Shown: positions 50,259 through 59,679 of the stretch, one piece after another
Numbering within the stretch: the stretch's first letter is position 1
Layout of the letters: each line of letters begins with the position of its first letter
Source of the DNA: Modestobacter sp. VKM Ac-2984
GTDB lineage: Bacteria; Actinomycetota; Actinomycetes; Mycobacteriales; Geodermatophilaceae
Length of the DNA stretch: 64,000 nt
Direction of reading: 5' to 3'
Assembly (NCBI RefSeq): GCF_026967985.1
Contig: NZ_JAPVBJ010000003.1
Coordinates: 519,711 to 583,710 of the forward strand
Program-made: the position numbers and the translations under genes
The notes under the pieces: model-generated
The model's database searches: none
What the model was told of the DNA's origin: nothing
What the model saw: only the letters and a program-made list of their open reading frames with translations

Positions 50259-51208
50259 GAGACGGGTGTGGGCACCGGCTGGGTGCCCTCCCCGACCCCG
50301 TACCGGCCGGAGGTGTCCAACGCCTCGGCGACCAGCGCGAGCACGGTGCTGATCCGGCCGGCCGGGGTGTCCACGTTGTCGATCGTCGACAGGCCGTCGG
50401 AGACCGGGCGGTCGGCACGCACCGCACCGACCAGGCCGCCGTCCTCCACCGCGGCGAGGTCGCCGGCGATCACGGCGCCGGAGCCCCGGGCGTCCAGGGC
50501 GGTGGCCAGCTGGACCAGCGCGGTGGTGCGCTCCTCGGCCTCGTCACCGGAGGCGGTGCCCGCGGTCAGCAGCACGGCGAAGTCGGCGGCGGCCACCGAG
50601 GACGTGTCCCGGCTGAGCACCTCGAGCTCTTCCAGCCCGGCCAGCACCGAGGCCGTCGCGGCGGGGTCGGGGGCGACCCCGGCCTCGTCACCCTCGCCGT
50701 CGGGGACGACCAGGACGTCGGCCAGCACGTCGGCCAGGAGCTCACCGGTGTCGTCGGTCTCGGCCGGGGTGATCCCCGGCGGCAGGCCCGGGCCGGTCAG
50801 GTAACTGCGCAGACCGGCCTCGTTGGCCGGGTCGCCGAACCCCTCCGGGAGCCGCAGGACGCCGGTGACGGTGGCCCCGGCGTCGGCCAGCAGCGCGGTG
50901 ACCCCCTCGACGACCTCGGTCGGGACCTCCTCGCTGCCGACGACGAGCAGCACGCTGCGCTCGGCGAGGGTCTCGGCGACCAGGGCCGGGCCGACCGCCT
51001 CCTCGAAGCCGCCGACCTGGTCCAGGGCGATCTGCAGCTGCTGGGTCTCGTCCTCCAGCATCCGCTTGTCCTCCTGGAGGGCGGCCACCTGGTTCTGCAG
51101 GTTCGTCAGCACCGGCCCGTTCAGCTGGGTGGTGCCGATGACGATCCCCAGGGCCACGGCCAGGAAGACCGCGATCAGGGAGACCAGGTGGTAACGGAAG
51201 TCGATCAC
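50255..51208 (-). CDS. steB: Copper transporter/SteB family protein (MctB-like)
   Basis: A 317-residue protein with one N-terminal membrane helix (YHLVSLIAVFLAVALGIVIG), a coiled coil (LQNQVAALQEDKRMLEDETQ) and a soluble outer domain. The family is annotated as mycobacterial MctB (Rv1698), an outer-membrane copper exporter. In corynebacteria the homologue SteB works with SteA to control a cell-wall hydrolase. The adjacent steA favours the second role. GTG at 51208 overlaps the steA stop and has GGAGAA upstream. Confidence 0.85.
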   Translation of the reverse strand: MIDFRYHLVSLIAVFLAVALGIVIGTTQLNGPVLTNLQNQVAALQEDKRMLEDETQQLQIALDQVGGFEEAVGPALVAETLAERSVLLVVGSEEVPTEVVEGVTALLADAGATVTGVLRLPEGFGDPANEAGLRSYLTGPGLPPGITPAETDDTGELLADVLADVLVVPDGEGDEAGVAPDPAATASVLAGLEELEVLSRDTSSVAAADFAVLLTAGTASGDEAEERTTALVQLATALDARGSGAVIAGDLAAVEDGGLVGAVRADRPVSDGLSTIDNVDTPAGRISTVLALVAEALDTSGRYGVGEGTQPVPTPVS

Positions 51209-52389
51209 GAGAAGAGGTTCTCCAACCAGAACACGAAGCTGTCCCATTGGTCGATGAGCAGGTCGAGGTAGACACGGCCGGCGGTGGACACGGCGAGCGC
51301 GGCGGTGATCGACAGCAGGGCGGCGAGCACGAGCAGGACGAGCGCGAGGGTGGAGATCCGGCTGCGGTACAGCCGACTGACCCCCTTGGCGTCGACGAGC
51401 TTCCCGCCCAGCCGCAGCCGGGTGAGGAAGGTGGAGGCCATGCCGCCACGGCCCTTGTCCAGGAACTCGACGAGCGTGGCGTGGGTGCCCACCGCGACGA
51501 TCAGCGTGGCGCCCTTCTCGTCGGCCAGCAGCATCGCGATGTCCTCGCTGGTGGCCGCCGCCGGGAAGGTGATGGCCTCGACACCGAGGTCGGTGACCCG
51601 CTCGAGACCCGGAGCCCGACCGTCGGGGTAGGCGTGCACGACCACCTCGGCGCCGCACCGGAGCACGGAGTCGCTGACCGAGTCCATGTCGCCGATGATC
51701 ATGTCCGGCTGGTAGCCGGCCTCCTTGAGCGCGTCGGCGCCGCCGTCCACGCCGATCAGCACCGGGCGGTAGTCCCGGATGTAGGGGCGCAGCGCCTGGA
51801 GGTCCTCCTTGTAGTCGTACCCCCGGACGACGACCAGCACGTGCCGGCCCTCGATCCGGGTCGTGACGTCGGGGACGCCCACCCCGTCGAGCAGCAGCGC
51901 GCGTTCGCGCTTCATGTACTCCATGGTGTTGGTGGCGAAGGCCTCCAACTGCGCCGAGAGGCCGGCCCGCGCCTCCGCCATCGCCGTGGCGATCGTCTCC
52001 GGGGTCTGCTCCACGCCCTCGGCCACGACCGTCTCGCCGGCGTAGAGCCGGTTGCCCTCCAGCCGGACCTCGGTGCCCTCCTTGAGCTGGGTGAGGACCT
52101 CCTTGCCCACCCCGTCGACCAGCGGGATCCCCGCCTCGACGAGGATCCCGGGGCCCAGGTTGGGGTACCGGCCGGAGATGCTCGGCGAGGCGTTGACGAC
52201 CGCCGCGACCTTGCCCGCCACGAGCGAGTCGGCGCTCACCCGGTCGATGTCCAGGTGGTCGATCACGGCGATCTCGCCCGGCCGCAGCCGCTTGGTCAGG
52301 TTCTTGGTCCGCCGGTCGACGCGGACTGTTCCGGTGACGCCGGGAGCCGTGTCCGACGACCGTCCGCGCCGCAGGGTGCCGATGCGCAT
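51205..52389 (-). CDS. steA: SteA-like septation protein (thiamine pyrophosphokinase-like fold)
   Basis: A 394-residue protein related to Rv1697 and corynebacterial SteA. The cytoplasmic part has GVGVPDVTTRIEGRHVLVVV and a TPK-like core (VLIGVDGGADALKEAG, DMIIGDMDSVSD). A single C-terminal membrane helix follows (LALVLLVLAALLSITAALAV). The ATG at 52389 starts MRIGTLRRG; ATG at 52398 is an alternative. Coupled to steB by GTGA, matching the known steA-steB pair. Confidence 0.88.
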   Translation of the reverse strand: MRIGTLRRGRSSDTAPGVTGTVRVDRRTKNLTKRLRPGEIAVIDHLDIDRVSADSLVAGKVAAVVNASPSISGRYPNLGPGILVEAGIPLVDGVGKEVLTQLKEGTEVRLEGNRLYAGETVVAEGVEQTPETIATAMAEARAGLSAQLEAFATNTMEYMKRERALLLDGVGVPDVTTRIEGRHVLVVVRGYDYKEDLQALRPYIRDYRPVLIGVDGGADALKEAGYQPDMIIGDMDSVSDSVLRCGAEVVVHAYPDGRAPGLERVTDLGVEAITFPAAATSEDIAMLLADEKGATLIVAVGTHATLVEFLDKGRGGMASTFLTRLRLGGKLVDAKGVSRLYRSRISTLALVLLVLAALLSITAALAVSTAGRVYLDLLIDQWDSFVFWLENLFS

Positions 52390-52554
52390 GGCGTCCATCG
52401 TCCCACGGGCCAACAGATGCCCGGCCCCCCGACGCGCGAGCGGGGTCGACCAGTCACGCTCAGTGAGCGACACCAGGTGCACGGCGACTCGCCGTGCAGG
52501 TGACCGCGCGTCGCTGCCCCGGGACGGGACCGGCTCGTCACTAGCGTGACTGCT

Positions 52555-53556
52555 GTGACTGCAGGGGCCTCCGCGCGCCGGAGTACAGCGACCGACCTGC
52601 TCGCCGACGACGCCGCCGCCGCGCCGGACGTCGAGCCCACGAACACCGTCGCCCGCGAGCCGGCGGGCGCACCTCCGCGGGGCGCGGAACCGCCGTCCGC
52701 CCGGGTGGTGCCCTTGCCGTCCCGGCCCCCGGTGCCCGCCGCCGTCCTGCCCACCCCTGTCACCGCGCCCAGCTCACCGGTGGCCCCGAACACGACCGAG
52801 CGGCTGCCGGCCGAGCCCGCGGCCGACGTCCAGGCCGGCCGTGACGCCCAGGCAGCCGACCCCCAGGCAGCCGATCCCGCGGATGCCTCCGGCCCCGGCC
52901 GCCGGGCCCGTCGCCGGGAACGGCGGGGCCCCGACCTGCGGGAGCAGCGACGCCTGCGCACCCGCGAGGCCATCATCGACGCAGCGGCCGAGCTCTTCGC
53001 CGCCCGCGGCTTCGACCACGTCAGCGTGCTGGAGATCGCCCAGCGCGCCGGCGTCGTGGAGAAGACCGTCTTCAACCACTTCCCGGTCAAGGAGGGGCTG
53101 GTCTTCGAGGCCGACCCGCCGATGCGCGCCGCGCTGCTGGACGCCGTCCGCCGGCGCCCCGCCGGGGAGTCCGCGGCAGCCGCGGCCGGCAGCTTCGTCG
53201 TCGCCGCCGTCAGCCAGCTGGGCTCCCCCGCGGCAGCCGAGGGCGTCGCGGAGATGGCCCGCATCATCCGCGCCAGCCGGACGCTGCAGGCCCGGGAACG
53301 GGAGATCCTCGGTGCGCTGACCGACACGCTGGCCGAGCAGATCACCCTGGAGACCCGCGCCTCCGCCGGGGAGCTGGAGCCGTGGCTGGCCGCGAACGCC
53401 GTCATGGGGCTGTACTCGGCGCTGCTGGAACTGGCCCGGGACCGGGTGCTGGCCGGCGCATCGGGCCCGGAGCTGGTGGCCGATCTCCGCGCCCGCGGCC
53501 GGCGCGGGCTCGCGCTGCTGCAGTTCGGCCTGGCCGGGTACGCCAAGCGCCCCTGA
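52555..53556 (+). CDS. TetR-family regulator with long disordered N-terminus
   Basis: A ~333-residue regulator. The TetR helix-turn-helix (AIIDAAAELFAARGFDHVSV, then VEKTVFNHFPVKEGLVF) begins only after ~125 residues rich in Ala, Pro and Arg. TAGCGT at 52542-52547 looks like a -10 box, so a leaderless transcript starting at GTG 52555 is likely; GTG at 52546 in the same frame is less so. No ribosome site is seen. It is divergent from steA, which it may control. Confidence 0.82.
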   Translation: MTAGASARRSTATDLLADDAAAAPDVEPTNTVAREPAGAPPRGAEPPSARVVPLPSRPPVPAAVLPTPVTAPSSPVAPNTTERLPAEPAADVQAGRDAQAADPQAADPADASGPGRRARRRERRGPDLREQRRLRTREAIIDAAAELFAARGFDHVSVLEIAQRAGVVEKTVFNHFPVKEGLVFEADPPMRAALLDAVRRRPAGESAAAAAGSFVVAAVSQLGSPAAAEGVAEMARIIRASRTLQAREREILGALTDTLAEQITLETRASAGELEPWLAANAVMGLYSALLELARDRVLAGASGPELVADLRARGRRGLALLQFGLAGYAKRP

Positions 53557-53570
53557 AGGCGGAACCGCCT

Positions 53571-53595
53571 CGCCCCCACCGCGCGCGGCGGGGGC
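53571..53595. terminator. Hairpin between tetR-type gene and recN
   Basis: A short GC-rich inverted repeat (CCCCC/GGGGG arms around GCGCGC) in the 45-base gap between the convergent stops of the TetR and recN genes. Probably a shared terminator; the stem has mismatches. Confidence 0.45.
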
Positions 53596-53601
53596 CGAGC
53601 G

Positions 53602-55398
53602 TCAGCGGCCTCGCTCGGCTGCCACGGCGAGGAGCTCGCGGGCGTGCGCCTGGCCGGTGTCGCTGTCGGCCAGGCCGGACAGCATCCGGGCCAGCTCCCG
53701 GACCCGGTCCTCGTCCCGCACCGCACGGATGTCGGTGGCGGTGACCCCCAGGGCGGTGTCCGGCGACTTGTCCACCACCAGGTGGGTGTCGGCGAACGCG
53801 GCGACCTGCGCCAGGTGGGTGACGACGACGACCTGGTGCTCCCGGGCCAGTCGGGCCAGCCGCCGGCCGATCTCGCCGGCCGCCTGACCGCCCACCCCCG
53901 CGTCGACCTCGTCGAAGACCATCACCGGCACCGGGTCGGCGCCGGCGAAGACCACCTCGATGGCCAGCATGACCCGGGACAGCTCACCGCCGGAGGCGCC
54001 CTTGTGCACCGGCCGGGCTGGGGCGCCCGGGTGCGGTGACAGCAGCAGGACGACCTCGTCGGCGCCCTCGGGCCCGGGCTGGTCCGGGTCGGTGTCGATC
54101 CGGAAGGAGACCTGCGCGTTCTTCATCGCCAGCCCGGCCAGCTCCTCCCCCACCTCGGCGGCGAAGCCCTCCGCCGCGGCCTGGCGGCCGGCGGTGACCC
54201 GGGCGGACAGGCCGGCCAGCTCGGCGCGGGCGGCGTCCCGCTCGGCCTCCAGGGTCGCCAGCGCCTCGTCGGAGACGTCGAGCTGGGACAACCGGTCCGC
54301 CGCGTCGGCGGACCAGGCCAGCACCCCGGCCAGACCCTCCCCCGCGTCGGCGTACTTGCGCACCAGCGCGGTGAGCGCCGCCCGACGGTCCAGCACCTCG
54401 GCCAGCCGCGCCGGGTCGGCGTCCAGGTCGGCGACGTAGCTGGCCAGCTGCACGCCGACGTCGGAGACCACGGCCACGGCGTCGGCGAGGTCCTGGGCGA
54501 GCAGCACCAGGGTGGGGTCGTCGGAGGAGGCCAGCGCCCGCTCGGCGGTGGCCAGCGCGTTGGTGGCGTCCTGCGGGAGGTCGCCGTCCCCACCGAGGTC
54601 GCCGGTGACGTCGCCGACCAGGGCCAGCCGGGCCGTGTCGGCGACGTCCCGCAGCGCGTCGGCGTCCCCGAGCCGCTTGGCCAGGGTGTCGAGGTCGACG
54701 TCCTCACCCGGCTCCGGTGCGACGGCGGCGATCTCCTCCAGGCCGTGCCGCAGCACGTCGGCGGCCTGGGCCAGCTCCCTCGCCTGGCCGCGACGGCGGT
54801 CCAGGTCCTCGGCCAGCCCTCGCCAGGTGGCGTGGGCCGTGCGGTGCTCCTCGACCAGGGCCAGGTGCGCCGCACCTGCGTACCGGTCCAGCGCCCGCCG
54901 CTGCTCGGCCGGGCGGGTCAGCCGCAGCTGATCGGTCTGCCCGTGCACCGCGAGCACGTCCTCGGCCAGCTCGGCGACCACGCCGACCGGCACGCTGCGG
55001 CCTCCCAGGTGCGCCCGGGAGCGCCCCTCGGCGCTGAACGTGCGGGCCAGGATCAGGCTGCCGTCCTCGTCGGGCTCGGCGCCGGCGTCGGCGGCGCGGG
55101 CCCACACCGGCGACTCCGGCGGCAGCACCAACCGGCCCTCGACGCCGGCCCGCACCCCGGCCCGGATCCGCCCCTGGTCCGCCCGTCCGCCGAAGAGCAG
55201 GCTCAGGCCGGTCACGACCATCGTCTTGCCGGCGCCGGTCTCCCCGGTGACCACGGTCAGGCCGGGGCCGAGCTCCAGGGTGACGTCGTCGATGGAGCCC
55301 AGCCCGTGGATGTGCAGCTCCGACAGGGCACCGTTCTGCGGCCGCGCGGGCCCCGGCTGCGGAGCCGGTCGCTCACGCTTCGCCGTCCGGGTGGCCAC
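53602..55398 (-). CDS. recN: DNA repair protein RecN
   Basis: A 598-residue SMC-like ATPase for double-strand-break repair. Walker A GETGAGKT is at residues 52-59, a long coiled-coil middle follows, and the C-terminal signature (GASGGELSRVMLAIE) and Walker B (VMVFDEVDAGVGGQAA) are clear. GTG at 55398 follows GGAGGAGG and overlaps the nadK end by 26 bases. Part of the conserved tlyA-nadK-recN operon. Confidence 0.96.
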   Translation of the reverse strand: MATRTAKRERPAPQPGPARPQNGALSELHIHGLGSIDDVTLELGPGLTVVTGETGAGKTMVVTGLSLLFGGRADQGRIRAGVRAGVEGRLVLPPESPVWARAADAGAEPDEDGSLILARTFSAEGRSRAHLGGRSVPVGVVAELAEDVLAVHGQTDQLRLTRPAEQRRALDRYAGAAHLALVEEHRTAHATWRGLAEDLDRRRGQARELAQAADVLRHGLEEIAAVAPEPGEDVDLDTLAKRLGDADALRDVADTARLALVGDVTGDLGGDGDLPQDATNALATAERALASSDDPTLVLLAQDLADAVAVVSDVGVQLASYVADLDADPARLAEVLDRRAALTALVRKYADAGEGLAGVLAWSADAADRLSQLDVSDEALATLEAERDAARAELAGLSARVTAGRQAAAEGFAAEVGEELAGLAMKNAQVSFRIDTDPDQPGPEGADEVVLLLSPHPGAPARPVHKGASGGELSRVMLAIEVVFAGADPVPVMVFDEVDAGVGGQAAGEIGRRLARLAREHQVVVVTHLAQVAAFADTHLVVDKSPDTALGVTATDIRAVRDEDRVRELARMLSGLADSDTGQAHARELLAVAAERGR

Positions 55399-56443
55399 CG
55401 CCCACCTCCTCCGGGGTCCGCAGGACGCCGTCGCTGGTGTTGACGTCGCCGGCGAGCACGTTGGTGCGCCCGACGGGCGCCTCGTGACCCGGCCCGTGGG
55501 ACCGGGCGTCCCGGAAGCCGCGCACCGGCAGCCCGAACTTGGCGACCAGCCGGTCCCCGAACGCCGTCGGGTTCATCCGGGCGATCCGCACCGGCCGCTC
55601 GGAGCGCCGGACCTCGACCCGGCCGCCGTCGGGCACGTCGACCAATCGCCGGCCGTCGGCGGACACCCGGGCCCGGGTGCCGTCGGGCGGGACGGCGATG
55701 GTCAGCACCGACGTCGGTGAGGTGACCAGCGGCCGGGCGAACAGGGCGTGGGCGTTGGTCGGCACGAGCAGCAGCGCCTCCACGTCGGGCCAGACGACCG
55801 GGCCACCGGCGGAGAACGCGTAGGCGGTCGACCCGGTCGGCGTCGCGCAGAGGATGCCGTCGCAGCCGAAGCTGGTCAGCGGGTGCCCGTCGACCTCGAG
55901 GACGACGTCGAGCACCCGGGCCCGTTCCACCTTCTCCACCGAGACCTCGTTGAGCGCCCAGGTGCCCTCGCCCGTGGGCCGGCCCTCGGCGTCCAGCACG
56001 GTCGCCTCCAGGGTGAGCCGCTCCTCCACGTCGTACTCGCAGCGCTGCACGGCGGCGATCATCTCCTCGACCGCCTCGGGCTCGGTCTCGGCCAGGAAGC
56101 CGACCCGGCCGAGGTTCACCCCGGTGATCGCCGCGTCGGTGCTGCGCGCCAGCTCGGCCGCGCGCAGGAAGGTGCCGTCACCCCCGAACACCAGCACGAT
56201 CTCCACGCCCTCGGCCGCTTCGGGCCCGAAGGGGCAGACCTCCGCGCCGGGGACGGCCATCGCCTCGGCCTCGTCGTCGAGCAGCCGGACCACGATGCCC
56301 GCCTCGGCGAGCCGGGCCGCGGCGGACCGGGCGAGACCGACGATGTCGGCGCGCCCGGTGTGCACGGCCAGCAGCACCCGCCGAGGAGCCGGACAGGCCT
56401 CGTCGGGGCTGCCCGCCGGTGCGCCTGGCTGGGGCTCGGTCAC
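55373..56443 (-). CDS. nadK: NAD kinase
   Basis: A 356-residue enzyme phosphorylating NAD to NADP. The diagnostic VFGGDGTFLRAAEL, NLGRVGFLAE and GSTAYAFSAGGP are present. A ~50-residue C-terminal extension after the family core (RSHGPGHEAPVGRTN onwards) is unusual. GTG at 56443 overlaps the tlyA stop (GTGA) with AGGAAGGA upstream. Confidence 0.96.
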   Translation of the reverse strand: MTEPQPGAPAGSPDEACPAPRRVLLAVHTGRADIVGLARSAAARLAEAGIVVRLLDDEAEAMAVPGAEVCPFGPEAAEGVEIVLVFGGDGTFLRAAELARSTDAAITGVNLGRVGFLAETEPEAVEEMIAAVQRCEYDVEERLTLEATVLDAEGRPTGEGTWALNEVSVEKVERARVLDVVLEVDGHPLTSFGCDGILCATPTGSTAYAFSAGGPVVWPDVEALLLVPTNAHALFARPLVTSPTSVLTIAVPPDGTRARVSADGRRLVDVPDGGRVEVRRSERPVRIARMNPTAFGDRLVAKFGLPVRGFRDARSHGPGHEAPVGRTNVLAGDVNTSDGVLRTPEEVGGGHPDGEA

Positions 56444-57237
56444 TGTGGTCCTTCCTGAACTGCTCGGGTGATGTCTGCCTGGTCCGGTGGGGGTGCGTCC
56501 CGGCGGAGCCAGAGGAAGAACTCCACGTTGCCGGCCGGGCCGGGCAACGGGCTGGCCACCACCCCCGCGGTGCCCCAGCCGAGCTCGGCGGCGACCGCCG
56601 CCACGGTGGCGACCGCGTCGGCGCGGTGGTCGGGGTCGCGGACGACGCCGCCCGAGCCGAGCCGGTGCCGGCCGACCTCGAACTGTGGCTTGACCATCGG
56701 CAGCAGGTCGGCGTCGGGCCCGGCGCAGCCGGTCAGCGCCGGGAGCACCAGGCGCAGGGAGATGAAGGACAGGTCGGCCACGACCAGGTCGGTGGCGCCG
56801 CCGATCGCCTCCGGGGTCAGCTCGCGGACGTTCGTGCGCTCGTGGACGGCGACCCGCTCGTCGGTGCGCAGGGACCAGGCGAGCTCGCCGTACCCGACGT
56901 CGACCGCGACGACCTCCCGGGCCCCGCGGCTCAGCAGCACCTCGGTGAAGCCCCCGGTCGAGGCGCCGGCGTCCAGGGCGCGCCGCCCTTCGACGGGGAC
57001 ACCGAACGCGTCGAGGGCGCCGATCAGCTTGTGCGCGCCGCGGGAGACCCACCGGGGCTCGTCGGGGTCGGTGCGGACGACGACGGGCGTGCCCGCCTCC
57101 ACGCCGGTGGCCGGCTTGGTGGCGGCCTGCCCGCCGACGGTGACCCGCCCCTCGGCGATCAGGGCGACGGCGTCCTCGCGGGAGCGGGCCAGCCCGCGGC
57201 GCACGAGCTCGGCGTCGAGCCGGCTGCGGCGGGCCAT
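56440..57237 (-). CDS. tlyA: TlyA-family rRNA 2'-O-methyltransferase / hemolysin homologue
   Basis: A 265-residue protein with an N-terminal S4 RNA-binding domain (RLDAELVRRGLARSREDAVA) and an FtsJ-type methyltransferase domain. The SAM site is DAGASTGGFTEVLL near residue 90, and the catalytic Lys is in MVKPQFEVGR. Mycobacterial TlyA methylates 16S and 23S rRNA at capreomycin sites. The ATG at 57237 shares its A with the stop of the small gene upstream. Confidence 0.95.
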   Translation of the reverse strand: MARRSRLDAELVRRGLARSREDAVALIAEGRVTVGGQAATKPATGVEAGTPVVVRTDPDEPRWVSRGAHKLIGALDAFGVPVEGRRALDAGASTGGFTEVLLSRGAREVVAVDVGYGELAWSLRTDERVAVHERTNVRELTPEAIGGATDLVVADLSFISLRLVLPALTGCAGPDADLLPMVKPQFEVGRHRLGSGGVVRDPDHRADAVATVAAVAAELGWGTAGVVASPLPGPAGNVEFFLWLRRDAPPPDQADITRAVQEGPQ

Positions 57238-57506
57238 CAGAGCTGGTCGATGGTGGACAGTTCGCGCTGCAGCCGCGCGTGCTCGGCCTCGAACACCGCG
57301 ACGTGCTCGGCCACCGGTCGCCCGGCCAGGTCGGCGAACGGGGGTGCCCCGGGGCCGCCGGGCGCCGTCGACCCCGCCGTGGCCGTCGACTCCACCGGCT
57401 CAGCTGTCGCCGCCGGGACCGGGGCGGGGCCGGTCGGTGGGACCGGACCGGGCCGCGCGCCGCCGGGGGGGCGCGGGACCGGGCGTGGCTGGCCGGGCAC
57501 GCTCAC
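57237..57506 (-). CDS. Small conserved-position protein of unknown function
   Basis: An 89-residue protein I do not recognise. The first ~60 residues are Pro/Gly/Ala-rich and disordered. The last ~25 form a helix (EHVAVFEAEHARLQRELSTI) that could be a short coiled coil. GTG at 57506 has GGAGGAG upstream. Its stop overlaps the tlyA start (TGATG), which supports a real gene. A small gene occupies the same place before tlyA in mycobacteria. Confidence 0.75.
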   Translation of the reverse strand: MSVPGQPRPVPRPPGGARPGPVPPTGPAPVPAATAEPVESTATAGSTAPGGPGAPPFADLAGRPVAEHVAVFEAEHARLQRELSTIDQL

Positions 57507-57768
57507 GGGCTCCTCCTCCACCGACGGTTCTCACCGGAGTCGGCAGCTGCCGGTCCCGGGGCACCGAGGACTCGGCGACCACCTGGCAGGCTACCGGCCG
57601 CCACCGACCGGCGACGGCGCACCGGAGGAGTCGGTGGACCCGTCCTCGCCCCACGGCGACGGCCTGCCCCGCGGACCGCCCGGCCGGCGTGACGTCCCCG
57701 CCGGTAGCGTCCCGCTCCGACCGACCGGCCGGGACGAGCCCGGTCCTCGGCTGGAGGAGGCACCACAC

Positions 57769-58107
57769 GTGGCGACGCTCGACGAGTGCATGATCGCCCT
57801 GGACGACTTCGTCGGGAAACTGGCCGCCAAGGAGGGCGCGCGGGACCTGGACCGCAGCGTCTCCTGCCGGCTGACCGACCTCGACCACGTTGTCGCCGGC
57901 CGGCTGGCCCGCGGCTCGGTGCACGACATGGCCGCCGTGCCGGACGGGCCGTCGGTGCCCAAGGCCGACATTCGGCTGACGATGACCAGCGACGACCTGC
58001 TGGCCCTGACGTCGGGGCAGCTGTCCTTCGGGCCCGCGTGGGCGTCGGGCCGGATCAAGCTCGAGGCAGGTCTCCGCGACATGTTGCGGCTGCGCTCGCT
58101 CCTCTGA
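57769..58107 (+). CDS. SCP2 sterol-binding domain-like protein
   Basis: A 112-residue single-domain protein resembling the SCP2 fold (SVSCRLTDLDHVVAGRLARG, then ADIRLTMTSDDLLALTSGQL and ASGRIKLEAGLRDMLRL). Such proteins bind lipids or acyl groups; no partner is evident. GGAGGAGG precedes GTG at 57769 by nine bases. It runs against the surrounding minus-strand operon. Confidence 0.82.
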   Translation: MATLDECMIALDDFVGKLAAKEGARDLDRSVSCRLTDLDHVVAGRLARGSVHDMAAVPDGPSVPKADIRLTMTSDDLLALTSGQLSFGPAWASGRIKLEAGLRDMLRLRSLL

Positions 58108-58131
58108 CCCGCTGGTCCCGCTGGCCTGTCC

Positions 58132-59241
58132 TCACCTGCCGGTCAGGCCCCAACGGGCGAGCACCTCGGCGGCTGCGTCGTCACCGGCGTGCGGCACCGC
58201 CGTCCGTCCGTCTCCGGGGTGCTGCGCCCAGTGCGCGACGGCGAGCGCGCGGAGGCCGTCCAGCCCGTCGGCCCCCTGGCGCTCCGGCCCGACGGCGCGC
58301 AGCGTGAGCTGCTCCCCGTCGGTGCGGGCCTCCCAGCCGCCGCACCGCCAGACGCCCGGGGCCTCGACCGGGGTCACGACCGGGTGCGCGACGAGCAGCC
58401 CGGCGGCATCGGCGGAGATGAGGTCCGGCCGGTGCACCGGGCCGGCGGCGAGCAGGTCGGCGGGAGAGGCCACCCCGGAGAACACCAGCAGGCTGGCCGC
58501 GTCGGCCCGCCGGGCGCCCTCGATGTCGGTGTCCAGCCGGTCGCCGACCACCAGTGGCCGGCGGGCGCCGGTCCGGCGGACGCACTCGGCGTGCATGGCC
58601 GGGTCGGGCTTGCCGGTGACCAGCGGCTGCTGCCCGGTGACCGTGCTGACGACGCCGACCAGCGCTCCGTTGCCGGGCAGCACGCCCCGCGGTGAGGGGA
58701 TGGTCGCGTCGGTGTTCGTGGCGACGTGCCGGGCTCCCTGCCGCACCGCCACCACCGCCTCGGCCAGCTGGGCCCACCCGACCTGCGGCCCGTAGCCCTG
58801 GACGACGGCGGCCGGTTCGTCCTCGGCCCGCTCGACCACCGTCAGACCGGCTGCCGACAGGGCGGCCGCGACGCCGGGACCGCCGACCGGCAGCACCCGG
58901 GCGCCCGGCCCGACCAGCCCGGCCACGACCGAGGCGGCGGCCTGCGAGCTGGTGATGACGTCGTCGGGCGCGGCTGGGATGCCGAGCTCGGTGAGGTGGG
59001 TGGCCACCTGCTCCGGCGTGCGGGCGGCGTTGTTGGTGACGAAGCCCAGCCGCATGCCATGGTCCCGGGCGGTCTCCAGGGCCGCGGGTACGCCGGGCAC
59101 GGCGACGGGGCCGACGTAGACGACCCCGTCGAGGTCGAGGAGGGCCACGTCGTACGCCCGGGTGGGTGGGGTGTCGGTGCCTGCGGCCAGCAGCGTGCGG
59201 ACGTCGGTGGTGCGCGGGCTGGACCCAGCGTCGGAGCTCAC
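58132..59241 (-). CDS. HAD-superfamily phosphatase, NagD/PGP type
   Basis: A 369-residue class-IIA HAD hydrolase. Motif I is ALLDLDGVVYVG with nucleophile Asp near residue 35, motif II FVTNNAART, motif III Lys in VTGKPDPAMH and motif IV VVGDRLDTDIEGA. A ~90-residue C-terminal domain follows. Mycobacterial Rv1692, in the same place, is a glycerol-3-phosphate phosphatase, so the same activity is possible. GTG at 59241 follows AGGATGACGG. Confidence 0.9.
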   Translation of the reverse strand: MSSDAGSSPRTTDVRTLLAAGTDTPPTRAYDVALLDLDGVVYVGPVAVPGVPAALETARDHGMRLGFVTNNAARTPEQVATHLTELGIPAAPDDVITSSQAAASVVAGLVGPGARVLPVGGPGVAAALSAAGLTVVERAEDEPAAVVQGYGPQVGWAQLAEAVVAVRQGARHVATNTDATIPSPRGVLPGNGALVGVVSTVTGQQPLVTGKPDPAMHAECVRRTGARRPLVVGDRLDTDIEGARRADAASLLVFSGVASPADLLAAGPVHRPDLISADAAGLLVAHPVVTPVEAPGVWRCGGWEARTDGEQLTLRAVGPERQGADGLDGLRALAVAHWAQHPGDGRTAVPHAGDDAAAEVLARWGLTGR

Positions 59242-59277
59242 GCCGTCATCCTGTCGCAGCGGCCCGGGAGCCTGTCC

Positions 59278-59679
59278 TCAGGGCAGCTCCGTCGCCATCC
59301 CCCGCCGGGCCCGGACACCGCGCAACGCCCGGGCGTAGTGACCCTGGTCCGGACGCATCGCCACGGCCAGCGCGAGGTGCTCGGCGGCGAGCTCGAGGTC
59401 GCCGGCCCGGCTGGCGGCGAGCCCGAGGCCGAACTGGGCGTAGTCGTCGGCCGGGTCGGCCGCGATCAGCGCGCCGAAGTTCTCGATCGCCTCGCGGTAC
59501 CGGCCGGCGTCGTACTGGGCCCGGGCGAGCGCCTCCCGGACGCTCCGCGAACCGGGTTCGGCGGCCAGTGCACGGCCGAGCAGGGTCGCGGCCGCATCGG
59601 GGTTGCCGTCGCCCAGCAGGTGGAGCCCCCGCTGGTACCAGTCGTAGACGCCACCGTCCGGCTGTCCCAGGTCCGCCAT
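59278..59679 (-). CDS. Small tetratricopeptide-repeat protein
   Basis: A 133-residue all-helical protein with three TPR-like units (DWYQRGLHLLGDGNPDAAAT, REALARAQYDAGRYREAIEN, AQFGLGLAASRAGDLELAAE). GGAGGAG precedes the ATG at 59679. It probably mediates protein contacts. It lies upstream of the HAD phosphatase gene with a 36-base gap. Confidence 0.85.
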   Translation of the reverse strand: MADLGQPDGGVYDWYQRGLHLLGDGNPDAAATLLGRALAAEPGSRSVREALARAQYDAGRYREAIENFGALIAADPADDYAQFGLGLAASRAGDLELAAEHLALAVAMRPDQGHYARALRGVRARRGMATELP

